A stretch of DNA of 64,000 bases from Shewanella corallii (lineage in GTDB: Bacteria; Pseudomonadota; Gammaproteobacteria; Enterobacterales; Shewanellaceae), in the NCBI RefSeq assembly GCF_023349125.1, contig NZ_JAKIKT010000008.1, forward strand, positions 1 through 64,000, in the 5' to 3' direction. Positions 54,282 to 61,988 of this stretch are shown in pieces. How positions within the stretch are numbered: the first letter of the stretch is position 1; each line of letters begins with the position of its first letter. Both the position numbers and the translations under genes were made by a program. Under the pieces are notes generated by a model. That model worked only from the letters and a program-made list of their open reading frames with translations. It did no database searches and was not told where the DNA came from.

Positions 54282-54957
54282 GATGATCACGCTCTTCTAT
54301 TTTGACTATCTGACCATCCCGCATGCGAATGATTCGCTGAGCATAAGCAGCGACCTCCTCTTCATGGGTCACTAAAATGATGGTTTGTCCGGCCCGGTGC
54401 AGCTCGGTGAACAGTTCCATAATCTCCACTGAGGTTTTACTGTCCAGCGCCCCGGTAGGTTCATCAGCCAACAAAATGGCAGGTCGATTGACCAGTGAAC
54501 GGGCAATGGCTACCCGTTGACGCTGGCCACCCGACAGCTGATTGGGTCTGTGGTCCATGCGTGTGTCCAGACCAACTCTGGTAAGCAGGGCTTTAGCGTG
54601 GGTTTCATCACCCGCAGGAGAGTCAGAGAAACGCAGTGGCAAGAGTACATTGTCCAGTGCAGATAAACGGGGTAACAGGTGGAAGCTTTGGAATACAAAT
54701 CCGATATCCCGATTACGGGCTGCCGAAAGGTCATCATCACTGAGTTCAGCGACTTCACGGTTGTTAAGACGGTAGCTGCCGGACGTGGGGCGGTCCAGAC
54801 AACCAATAATATTCATCAGAGTGGATTTACCGGAACCTGAGGGGCCCATAATGGCCACAAACTCATTGGCCTTAATCTCGAAGCCGACCCCTTTAAGGGC
54901 CTGAACTTCTGCCTCTCCCATGCGGTAGGACTTGGTCAGCCCGCTTACTGTTATCAT
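54271..54957 (-). CDS. ABC transporter ATPase, MacB/LolD-like
   Basis: The 228-residue ATPase of the export operon. It shows Walker A GPSGSGKST, the Q-loop FVFQSFHLLP, signature LSGGQ, Walker B ILLADEPTGALD and the H-loop VTHEE. It is closest to the MacB/LolD/FtsE group, matching the MacB-like permease encoded last in the operon. It begins the operon, which runs to the permease with overlaps at every junction. Confidence 0.93.
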   Translation of the reverse strand: MITVSGLTKSYRMGEAEVQALKGVGFEIKANEFVAIMGPSGSGKSTLMNIIGCLDRPTSGSYRLNNREVAELSDDDLSAARNRDIGFVFQSFHLLPRLSALDNVLLPLRFSDSPAGDETHAKALLTRVGLDTRMDHRPNQLSGGQRQRVAIARSLVNRPAILLADEPTGALDSKTSVEIMELFTELHRAGQTIILVTHEEEVAAYAQRIIRMRDGQIVKIEERDHHAA

Positions 54958-54993
54958 TCTATGTAGCTCACAACTTTCCCTGCCAGTTCAGCA

Positions 54994-55014
54994 GTCTGCC
55001 TTGCAATGGCAGAC
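54994..55014 (-). other. hairpin in ABC operon leader
   Basis: GTCTGCC/GGCAGAC, a perfect 7-base stem with a 7-base loop, lies 37 bases upstream of the ATPase ATG. No T run follows, so it is not a terminator. It may affect translation of the first gene. Confidence 0.35.
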
Positions 55015-55072
55015 AAGCCAATACTGTTTAAACTAATTTGCAATCCATGCAAAGCCGCACAACTAATAAGAG

Positions 55073-55423
55073 TTACAAAATACTTGAGAGTAATACCGCA
55101 GTTACTGCCCCCTGCATCAACCATAGCCAGCGCGAAAGGCTTTTCGCTGGGCTTTCTTCAGTGCTCAATCGGTAGATTTCCCAGATGGCCGCCAGGGCGT
55201 ACTGCAGGGCGATAAAGAGTAACAAAGTGTAATTCTGGCCAAGATTAAGCAGCTCGAAACCGGCGGCCGCCAACACGATAACAGCCAACACCTGAGGGAC
55301 CATGAGTCCGGCAATCCAACGCTGGGAGACGCCGTTTTCCAACGACTCTCCTCTCAGCTCTTTTAACTGCATCATCAATACGGCCAGTGCTAAAAAGGCT
55401 GCAACCAATATTCCTGGTGTCAT
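55073..55423 (-). CDS. four-helix membrane protein, unknown
   Basis: A 116-residue protein with four predicted membrane helices (GILVAAFLALAVLMMQL, IAGLMVPQVLAVIVLAAAGF, LLLFIALQYALAAIWEIY, LWLMQGAVTAVLLSSIL). I recognise no family. It lies on the same strand as the ABC operon, 115 bases upstream, and as the following exported protein. Confidence 0.7.
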   Translation of the reverse strand: MTPGILVAAFLALAVLMMQLKELRGESLENGVSQRWIAGLMVPQVLAVIVLAAAGFELLNLGQNYTLLLFIALQYALAAIWEIYRLSTEESPAKSLSRWLWLMQGAVTAVLLSSIL

Positions 55424-55458
55424 CAGGTTTCTCCTGCCAGTTAATGTGGTCAGCTCAA

Positions 55459-55854
55459 TTACATTGTTGCCATAATCCAGTAATCCAGCCTGGCCTTGGG
55501 GTCCGCCATAATGGCTTTACATTTATCCTTGTAAGTTGCCATAAGACCGCGCAGGTCGCTGGCATCCTTCATGGTCATAATCTTGTTCTGTCTTGCTTGC
55601 TCCAACGCCTCAGCCAGGGCTTCAGCACCAAGGTACTGTCCTGCCAGATTCTGGGCTTCCGTGGCCTGAGATTTCAGCCTGGACGAGACAGCCGCCATTT
55701 GCGGAGAGTCAACCGCGGCAATGGCTTCAGACGCTATCTGATAATAGGCAGCGCAATCCATCAATTCGCCGGTAAAGGCTTGCTCAGCCTCACCCGCCAC
55801 AGCAATTGGAGAACAAAATACTGCAGCCAAAAGTGTCATCTTAAATTTCATCAT
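55459..55854 (-). CDS. exported hypothetical protein
   Basis: A 131-residue protein with signal peptide (MMKFKMTLLAAVFCSPIAVAG), then a helical domain with two cysteines (LMDCAAYYQIA and YKDKCKAIM). No family recognised. The CAAYY...KC pattern recalls small periplasmic proteins described only as hypothetical. The start at 55854 has GGGG close upstream. Confidence 0.7.
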   Translation of the reverse strand: MMKFKMTLLAAVFCSPIAVAGEAEQAFTGELMDCAAYYQIASEAIAAVDSPQMAAVSSRLKSQATEAQNLAGQYLGAEALAEALEQARQNKIMTMKDASDLRGLMATYKDKCKAIMADPKARLDYWIMATM

Positions 55855-55932
55855 CTTTCCCCTGATAAGAAGCTTCAACTCCAGGACTCAGTACCATCCC
55901 GGGACAGCCCTGTCGTAATAGTGTTGCCGATG

Positions 55933-56529
55933 CTAAGTGTGACGTTGCAATCTGAATTCCAGGTCATGTTTTACCGCCGCCCATTCACTGTCGATAATCG
56001 AGAACACCACAGTATCGCGGCGGATGCCATCTTGTGTGATTCTGTGATTGCGCAGCACACCATCCTGCCTTGCGCCCAGGCGACTGATAGCCTGGCGGGA
56101 TCTGTGGTTGTGCCAGTGGGTTCTGAACTCAACGGCAATCACGCCCAGAGTTTCAAAGGCATAGGTCATCAGCAGCAATTTAGACTCACTGTTAATACCT
56201 GTCTGCCAGCAGCGTTTGGCATACCAGGTATAACCAATCTCCAATCGCTTATGGGGCCTTTCCCAATTACAGATTCGGGTACAGCCAACTATGTCACCGT
56301 TGCATTTATCCCTCACAGCAAACGCAATGGCCGTACCCGCAGCCTGCATAGCCAGCGCTTTATCAATATAGTCAGAGACATCTTCAGGACGGGGCACGCC
56401 GGTAAACCACAGCTCCCACAAATCGCCGTCAGTGACCGCTGTTTGCATAGCCGGAATATGCTCTCGTGATAGCGGCTCCAGATTTACCCGATTGCCCTTA
56501 AGGAAAACATCTTGTGTTGTCGCAGTCAC
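55933..56529 (-). CDS. GNAT N-acetyltransferase, RimJ/RimL type
   Basis: A 198-residue acetyltransferase. VNLEPLSREHIPAMQTAV opens the fold. IAFAVRDKCNGDIVGCTRI and RLEIGYTWYAKRCWQTGINSESKLLLM carry the central strands and CoA-binding loop (R-C-W-Q-T-G in place of the usual R-x-x-G-x-G/A). Substrate unknown; relatives act on protein N-termini or small amines. Confidence 0.87.
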   Translation of the reverse strand: MTATTQDVFLKGNRVNLEPLSREHIPAMQTAVTDGDLWELWFTGVPRPEDVSDYIDKALAMQAAGTAIAFAVRDKCNGDIVGCTRICNWERPHKRLEIGYTWYAKRCWQTGINSESKLLLMTYAFETLGVIAVEFRTHWHNHRSRQAISRLGARQDGVLRNHRITQDGIRRDTVVFSIIDSEWAAVKHDLEFRLQRHT

Positions 56530-56612
56530 ACCGACTCCCTGGTGCGTGATTCAAGTCGCATCAAATTACCAAAACGGGAGCCGGATCGCGATAGAGGAGA
56601 AAAAATTTATCT

Positions 56613-57107
56613 TCAGCGGTAAAGGTCTACACAAGAATCATCAGGAGTGAGCTGGATAGTGGAGTGAAAGCGCAGCCCCAGCTTTTTCAGTAGCGAGATG
56701 GAGGGACCATTGTTACTGTCGACGATAGCAACAACCGGGTGGATATTTTTCTCTTTGGCTTCCTGCATCACTGCAACACAGGCTTCAATGGCATAGCCCT
56801 GTCCAAAATACTCTGGCAGCAGAGCGTACCCTATATCCACATGCTCAAGTTGCGGCCGTTTCACCAAGCCACACAGTCCGACAACGTCGCCAGTAGCTCT
56901 CAACTGAACCCGATACATTCCAAAGCCATTTTCCCGATAACTTTTCACCGGCCCATCCAGGATATATTCGACAGCCTGCTGCTGTGTTCGCACACCTCTG
57001 TCGCCTATATAGCTGAGAAACCCCTGACTGTTGAGCAGTGCCAACATAAAATCTGCATCGGTTTCATCCAAATGGCTTAAGGTCAGTCTTTCAGTCTGAA
57101 TCATCAT
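56613..57107 (-). CDS. GNAT N-acetyltransferase
   Basis: A 164-residue acetyltransferase of the RimJ/RimL group: MIQTERLTLSHLDETDADFML, VGLCGLVKRP, IGYALLPEYFGQGYAIEACVA with the CoA loop (E-Y-F-G-Q-G-Y-A), and NNGPSISLLKKLGLRF at the C-terminus. Substrate unknown. It is separated from the other GNAT gene by 83 bases. Confidence 0.88.
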   Translation of the reverse strand: MMIQTERLTLSHLDETDADFMLALLNSQGFLSYIGDRGVRTQQQAVEYILDGPVKSYRENGFGMYRVQLRATGDVVGLCGLVKRPQLEHVDIGYALLPEYFGQGYAIEACVAVMQEAKEKNIHPVVAIVDSNNGPSISLLKKLGLRFHSTIQLTPDDSCVDLYR

Positions 57108-57191
57108 AAGTATTAATTAATTGAGTAGCTTAACCAGCATAACAGCACATCCGAACTATACTTTCCAGAAGTCTAACACGGAGTGTTTACT

Positions 57192-57821
57192 ATGACTGAT
57201 CAGCAGCCTCAAAAGCGCCCCTATTATGTCATCGTGGCTCAGGTCGCCGCCGAACTGAATAAAACCCTGGCAAGCTGCCGCCAAATCAACCTTACCGCCA
57301 GTAATGCACAAGCAGCATCAACCCGGATTGGTAACTCTGCAATGGGGTTTAAGGTGTTGACCCACTTTATCGACGAACTGGCCAGTGAAACCCAAAAAGC
57401 TGCAAGAGATATTAACTATCTGGCCCGTCAGGCCAGCACCCTCTCCACCTATATAGCCCGCTCTCAAATGGCATTGAAACAGTTTGCCCATGCCAGACAA
57501 AAACTGGGAACCCACACAGCGCAACCTGCCATGAAACGAGCAGAGGAACAAACCAGAGAGAAGTTTCACAGCCAACGAAGCGAGTTCAACGGCATGATAG
57601 AGCAGATCCAATCCAATCTTGATGATCTGAAAAAGACACTGAGAACAGCCAATGCATTGGCATCAGTGTGTCGTATCGAAGCCTGCCGGGTCGATAAACA
57701 AAACCAGGACACCTTTATCGGTGTTGCTGACAAAGTCGATGAGGTTGCAGAGGCAATTCGTCAGCGGGTGGATACCGCTGTCACTCTGTTTACCCAAACT
57801 GAAGAGAAGGAAGCCGCCTGA
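57192..57821 (+). CDS. soluble chemoreceptor-tip-like helical protein
   Basis: A 209-residue, almost entirely helical protein without membrane segments or HAMP domain. Residues 32-67 (INLTASNAQAAS through MGFKVLTHFIDELASET) follow the hairpin-tip pattern of chemoreceptor signalling domains (TNLLALNAAIEAAR...GRGFAVVADEVRKLA), but with the key Glu and Arg changed. The C-terminal half is a coiled coil. ATG 57192 has GGAG 9 bases upstream. Its stop overlaps the start of the ODP-like gene (TGATG), so the two are probably one functional unit. Confidence 0.7.
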   Translation: MTDQQPQKRPYYVIVAQVAAELNKTLASCRQINLTASNAQAASTRIGNSAMGFKVLTHFIDELASETQKAARDINYLARQASTLSTYIARSQMALKQFAHARQKLGTHTAQPAMKRAEEQTREKFHSQRSEFNGMIEQIQSNLDDLKKTLRTANALASVCRIEACRVDKQNQDTFIGVADKVDEVAEAIRQRVDTAVTLFTQTEEKEAA

Positions 57822-58564
57822 TGAAATGCCACCAGCTGATTGAAACCCCAACTCACAAATGGGTCTTCTTCGGGCGAGATCCTGAAAAACCCAATAAAAT
57901 TATCGACACCAACCAGTACATGGTCATTACCTCAAACAAGGCGCTGTTGATGGATCCGGGCGGTATTGAACTGTTTGCCCCTATGCTGGCAAATATCGTC
58001 AAAATGATTCCTCTGGAGCAGCTAACCCACCTGTTTGCCTCCCACCAGGACCCGGACATTATCTCTTCCCTTGGACTCTGGGATCAGACGCTGCCGGATG
58101 CCAAACTCTATTCAGCCTGGATGTGGGAAGGCTTTATCCGCCATTTTGGGATGGACAACATCAGTTATGAAGCTATACCCGATGAAGGTATGAGCATTAA
58201 CCTTGAGCAGGTTGAACTGAAATTTATTCCTGCCCACTATCTCCACTCTTCGGGTAACTATCACGTTTATGACCCTGCCGCCAAAGTGTTGATGTCAGGA
58301 GATGTTGGGGCTGCGCTGGAGGGCCCGGAAGCAGACATATTTGTAGAAGACTTTGACGCTCACACTCAAAAGATGCGCTTTTTTCACCAACGCTGGATGC
58401 CCTCCAATACCGCCAAGAACGACTGGATTGCGAGAGTCAGGCAGTTGGATATTGAATACCTCTGCCCGCAACATGGGCGGATCTTTCAGGGTAAACAAGT
58501 CGCTCAATTCCTCGACTGGTTCGAACAACTGGATGTGGGGACTGGCATCAACAGAAGCGCATAA
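57821..58564 (+). CDS. flavodiiron-like di-iron MBL protein (ODP type)
   Basis: A 247-residue metallo-beta-lactamase fold protein. The ligand set fits a flavodiiron-type di-iron site: H75, D77 and D79 in SHQDPD (flavodiiron HxExD with Glu replaced by Asp), H139 in PAHYLHSSGN, D161 in MSGDVG and H218 in CPQHGR. It lacks the flavodoxin domain of true flavodiiron reductases. Known stand-alone relatives (ODP, oxygen-binding di-iron protein) act as oxygen/iron sensors in chemotaxis of spirochetes. The neighbouring receptor-tip-like protein supports that role here. Electron donation or catalysis cannot be excluded. Confidence 0.78.
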   Translation: MKCHQLIETPTHKWVFFGRDPEKPNKIIDTNQYMVITSNKALLMDPGGIELFAPMLANIVKMIPLEQLTHLFASHQDPDIISSLGLWDQTLPDAKLYSAWMWEGFIRHFGMDNISYEAIPDEGMSINLEQVELKFIPAHYLHSSGNYHVYDPAAKVLMSGDVGAALEGPEADIFVEDFDAHTQKMRFFHQRWMPSNTAKNDWIARVRQLDIEYLCPQHGRIFQGKQVAQFLDWFEQLDVGTGINRSA

Positions 58565-58567
58565 ACA

Positions 58568-58592
58568 GAAAAAGGGCCACGGGCCCTTTTTA
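58568..58592 (+). terminator. terminator after ODP-like gene
   Basis: AAAAAGGGCC-AC-GGGCCCTTTTTAG, just after the stop codon. Confidence 0.85.
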
Positions 58593-58604
58593 GTTGTTGG
58601 CCTA

Positions 58605-58637
58605 AATATAAAACGCCCGATGAAATTCATCAGGCGC
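58605..58637 (-). terminator. terminator after gsk
   Basis: On the minus strand CGCCTGATGAA-T-TTCATCGGGCG is followed by TTTTATA, about 40 bases after the gsk stop. Confidence 0.8.
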
Positions 58638-58675
58638 TTCTATTAGAGCAAGGAAGCAGCGCTATACCAGCTGTA

Positions 58676-59980
58676 TCAACGTCCCCAGTAGCTTTCTTCC
58701 AGGCTGTCTTCGCGCTCCGGCAGGCCACGGGACAAACGTGGGCTGTGTTGCGCCAGCACTTCATAAGCTACGCGGTTGGCGTACTTACAGATCTGGGAGA
58801 ATGAGGAGTAACACAGACCATCACGCTTGTGCTTGCTTGAGCCAGGGACATTCGCCTTATGGAAGGTATTGGCCGAGAGATCATGCAGCAAAGCAGACAG
58901 AGCGCCATCACCTGCACCATTGGTGTTACGGATACGCTCAGGACCACCCATGTATGGGGAGATGTGAGCATATACCTTCAGTGGGTTCTCGCAATCCGCC
59001 TTGTTCTTTGGACGGGAGAACTCGTAACGGTTGAACTCAGGGATCGAGCCTGGCAGCAGCTGATGAGAGGTCTCACGCTTTTCGGCATCATCCGCATATC
59101 CCGCCGTGTACAAACCAACCGGGCCAGCCGTCAGCAGAATCATATCGCACCACTCCAGCGCCGCTTCACAGGCCAGCAGAGGGTCTTTATGACCTGTCAA
59201 AGCCTCAGCTTCATCTTCGTTCATGGCCAGAATAGTCACATGCTCGGAGATAAAGTTTTGCCACCAAACCGGGTCTTCAGCAATCAGGAAACGGGTACCC
59301 AGAGTCAGCACAACCGGCACATCGGCCTCTTTGGCGAACTGAATCGCTGTCATGGCTGCATCGGTAATGCCATCGCCTTCGCTGGCACGCATCAGGTAAG
59401 CAGTTAACACCAACGCTGAACCACCCTGTACGACTTCTTTATTGATGTAGTCAGGTGTCAGCTTGTCCATGGCGCCTTTACTGATAGCAAAAGTACGCTC
59501 ACCACACTCGGAGATAAGGGTGAAACAACGGCCGATAGGACCATCAACAGGCTGCAGGTAGTTCAGATCAACTTTGGATGAGGTATGACACAGGTAACGA
59601 TAGGAGTAGCTGCCTACTTCGATATTCTTTGACATCACGCCAAACAGCACAGAGCGATCGTCGGCCAGAATAGAGTAGTTGTGAACTGTATTGCCAATGG
59701 TGCCACCGGCAAACTCATCACTGATAAGACCGTTGGCTTGCAACTCAGTGTACAGCGCATGAGCCTGCTCATCATTGATCAGTGTAGAGTTACCCTTGGG
59801 CAACTGATAGCGGGTCAGCAGTTCATCTTCTACCTTGGCTTCAATATCAACCAGAGTCTGGTCAATGCCGCTGATGTAGGTAGTAAAAGGCTCGGGTAAC
59901 TGAGTCAGCTGAGCCAACAGAGGATCACGGGTTTTGACTGGAAAGTAGTGCTTGGATTTGCGCTGACCGGGAAACTTCAT
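58676..59980 (-). CDS. gsk: inosine/guanosine kinase
   Basis: Gsk phosphorylates inosine and guanosine in purine salvage. The 434 residues equal the E. coli length. PfkB/ribokinase-type features are EFAGGTIGNTVHNYSILADD in the substrate region and RNTNGAGDGALSALLHDL with the catalytic Asp of the GAGD motif. The C-terminus YSSFSQICKYANRVAYEVL is typical. The gene order gsk-adk-cnoX-htpG is conserved in outline from enterobacteria. Confidence 0.95.
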   Translation of the reverse strand: MKFPGQRKSKHYFPVKTRDPLLAQLTQLPEPFTTYISGIDQTLVDIEAKVEDELLTRYQLPKGNSTLINDEQAHALYTELQANGLISDEFAGGTIGNTVHNYSILADDRSVLFGVMSKNIEVGSYSYRYLCHTSSKVDLNYLQPVDGPIGRCFTLISECGERTFAISKGAMDKLTPDYINKEVVQGGSALVLTAYLMRASEGDGITDAAMTAIQFAKEADVPVVLTLGTRFLIAEDPVWWQNFISEHVTILAMNEDEAEALTGHKDPLLACEAALEWCDMILLTAGPVGLYTAGYADDAEKRETSHQLLPGSIPEFNRYEFSRPKNKADCENPLKVYAHISPYMGGPERIRNTNGAGDGALSALLHDLSANTFHKANVPGSSKHKRDGLCYSSFSQICKYANRVAYEVLAQHSPRLSRGLPEREDSLEESYWGR

Positions 59981-60208
59981 ATCTCATTCTCTGTTGCGGC
60001 TTCCTTGCACTACGGATAACGACTCGCTCCTGCCGCCATCTGGAAAATTTAGCTTACGCCAGAATTGAACTGTGCTGCAATCTGCAACCCGTTCTGTGGG
60101 GGTCTGGCGTAAAGGCCGCAGATTCTATCACAAAATCCTCAGCGCACCAGTCACCCAGAAGTGATTTATCCCAGAGACCAGAGATGATATTTGTCAGCCC
60201 ATAAATAC

Positions 60209-60237
60209 AAAAAAACCCGCAAATGCGGGCTTTTTGA
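60209..60237 (-). terminator. terminator after adk
   Basis: On the minus strand AAAAAGCCCGCA-TTT-GCGGGTTTTTTT, 13 bases after the adk stop. Confidence 0.9.
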
Positions 60238-60249
60238 GCAAAGTAAAAC

Positions 60250-60894
60250 TTACTTCAGCGCTTCTACAACAGCTGCGGTAACGTCAGAAACAGACTGAGT
60301 ACCATCAAACTTGCTGTACTTGGTGTTACCTTCGGCAGCCATCTTGCCATAGTAGTCAACCAGTGGCTTGGTCTGTTCGTGGTAAATATCCAGACGCTTG
60401 CGAACAGTCGCTTCTTCGTCATCCGGACGGATAACCAGTTCTTCACCGGTCACGTCATCTTTACCTTCCACTTTAGGTGGATTGAATACCACGTGGTAGG
60501 TACGACCGGAACCTGGGTGAACACGACGGCCGCTCATACGCTTGACGATCTCTTCATCAGGTACGTCGATTTCAATCACGTGATCAATGCCGATACCGTT
60601 GGCAACCATGGCATCCGCCTGTGGAATGGTACGTGGGAAACCGTCCAGCAGGAAGCCCTTGGCACAGTCGTCCTGGGCAATGCGCTCTTTAACCAGACCG
60701 ATGATCAGGTCGTCAGATACCAGCTGACCTGCATCCATCACCTTCTTGGCTTCCAGACCCAGTGGAGTACCAGCTTTCACTGCTGCGCGCAGCATGTCAC
60801 CGGTGGAGATCTGTGGAATACCAAAGTGCTCCATAATAAATTGAGCCTGGGTTCCTTTACCGGCACCCGGGGCACCCAATAGGATAATGCGCAT
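60250..60894 (-). CDS. adk: adenylate kinase
   Basis: Adk interconverts AMP, ADP and ATP. I start at ATG 60894 (MRIILLGAPGAGKGTQAQ) with AGAGGA about 8 bases upstream; 214 residues equals the E. coli length, and the upstream extension is not conserved. P-loop GAPGAGKGT, STGDMLRAAV, DGFPRT and the LID domain with VHPGSGRTYHVVFNPPK are all present. The LID is of the Cys-free (non-zinc) type. Confidence 0.97.
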   Translation of the reverse strand: MRIILLGAPGAGKGTQAQFIMEHFGIPQISTGDMLRAAVKAGTPLGLEAKKVMDAGQLVSDDLIIGLVKERIAQDDCAKGFLLDGFPRTIPQADAMVANGIGIDHVIEIDVPDEEIVKRMSGRRVHPGSGRTYHVVFNPPKVEGKDDVTGEELVIRPDDEEATVRKRLDIYHEQTKPLVDYYGKMAAEGNTKYSKFDGTQSVSDVTAAVVEALK

Positions 60895-61047
60895 CTCTGA
60901 AATCCTCTCGTTTCGCATTCGTATATGTTTTCGGGCAGCGATCTTCGCACATATAGCTGCCATATAGAAGGGGTTTTACTAAGACCTTAGACTAAGCTCG
61001 CTTAATATTTCATCGTCTTATCGAATTAGTTCTGCCCCGACTTTAGA

Positions 61048-61896
61048 TCAGTAAAGCAATGAGTACAGCTTACGGCGATATTGATTGGCCAGCGCGTTGC
61101 CTTGCCCTATCGCGGTCAGGATATCCAGAAATGCCTGCTTGACCTCACCATTGCCTGCCGACAGGTCTTTTTGCAGTACTTCAAACAACAGCTCCAACGC
61201 TTCTTCATCGCGTCTGGCCTGGTGCAGCGCTTTAGCCAACGCCTGTCTCACCTGCAGATTGTCCGGTTGCGCTTCAAATTTCTGTTGCAGGTCACGTATC
61301 TCCGGCGTATCAGCCGCTTCTTCAGCCAATTGCAGCTTGGCCATCAGGTTTTGATAAAAACTGTCCTGACCGGCAAGACCCACAGATTCGAGCTGAGCCT
61401 TGGCGGCAACCAGATCATGGTTTTGCAGATAAGCATCCGCCAACGCCAGGCTGATATCATCACCCGGCTTTTCCTGCTGAGCCTCAATTAACAGGGAAAT
61501 GGCATTAGTCAGCGCCTGCGCATCTGGCTCTTGTGCCAGAATCTGTCTGGCTTCGTTAAGCTTCAACTCCCAGGCTGCCGGCAGGTGTTTTTCCAGCATA
61601 GCAGTCAGCAAAGCTGCATCCTGAGGTCCCACCACGCCATCTACCGGCTGACCTTTACTCAGCACCATAATGGTAGGCAGCGACTGAATACGGAAATAGG
61701 AGGCGATCTCCATTTCAGTTTCACAGTCCACCTTGGCCAGGATATAGCGTCCCTGACACATCTGTTCCAGCAAGGCGGTCACACTGAGACTTTCAGGTTG
61801 TTGCTGGGCCCAGAATGCCAACACCACCACTTTTTCCATACTGGCGTTGACGACGTCCTGAATATTCTCTTTGGTAAGGTTAACAATGGTTTCCAT
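61048..61896 (-). CDS. cnoX: thioredoxin-like co-chaperone CnoX (YbbN)
   Basis: CnoX protects proteins from oxidation and hands clients to DnaK/GroEL. The 282 residues have an N-terminal thioredoxin fold, with FWAQQQPES in place of the WCxxC site (no Cys) and the conserved cis-Pro SLPTIMVL, followed by TPR repeats (about 130-280). E. coli CnoX has an SxxC site; here even that Cys is lost. Place beside htpG and adk suits a protein-quality role. Confidence 0.92.
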   Translation of the reverse strand: METIVNLTKENIQDVVNASMEKVVVLAFWAQQQPESLSVTALLEQMCQGRYILAKVDCETEMEIASYFRIQSLPTIMVLSKGQPVDGVVGPQDAALLTAMLEKHLPAAWELKLNEARQILAQEPDAQALTNAISLLIEAQQEKPGDDISLALADAYLQNHDLVAAKAQLESVGLAGQDSFYQNLMAKLQLAEEAADTPEIRDLQQKFEAQPDNLQVRQALAKALHQARRDEEALELLFEVLQKDLSAGNGEVKQAFLDILTAIGQGNALANQYRRKLYSLLY

Positions 61897-61952
61897 ATTA
61901 TTCCCCAGCCCCTGTAACCGAGCGATATTTGCTCAGTCATACGGTCTTATTC

Positions 61953-61980
61953 AACAAAACGGGGCCTAGAGGCCCCGTTA
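61953..61980 (-). terminator. terminator after htpG
   Basis: On the minus strand ACGGGGCC-TCTA-GGCCCCGTTTTGTTG, 10 bases after the htpG stop. Confidence 0.9.
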
Positions 61981-61988
61981 ATTCCAGC

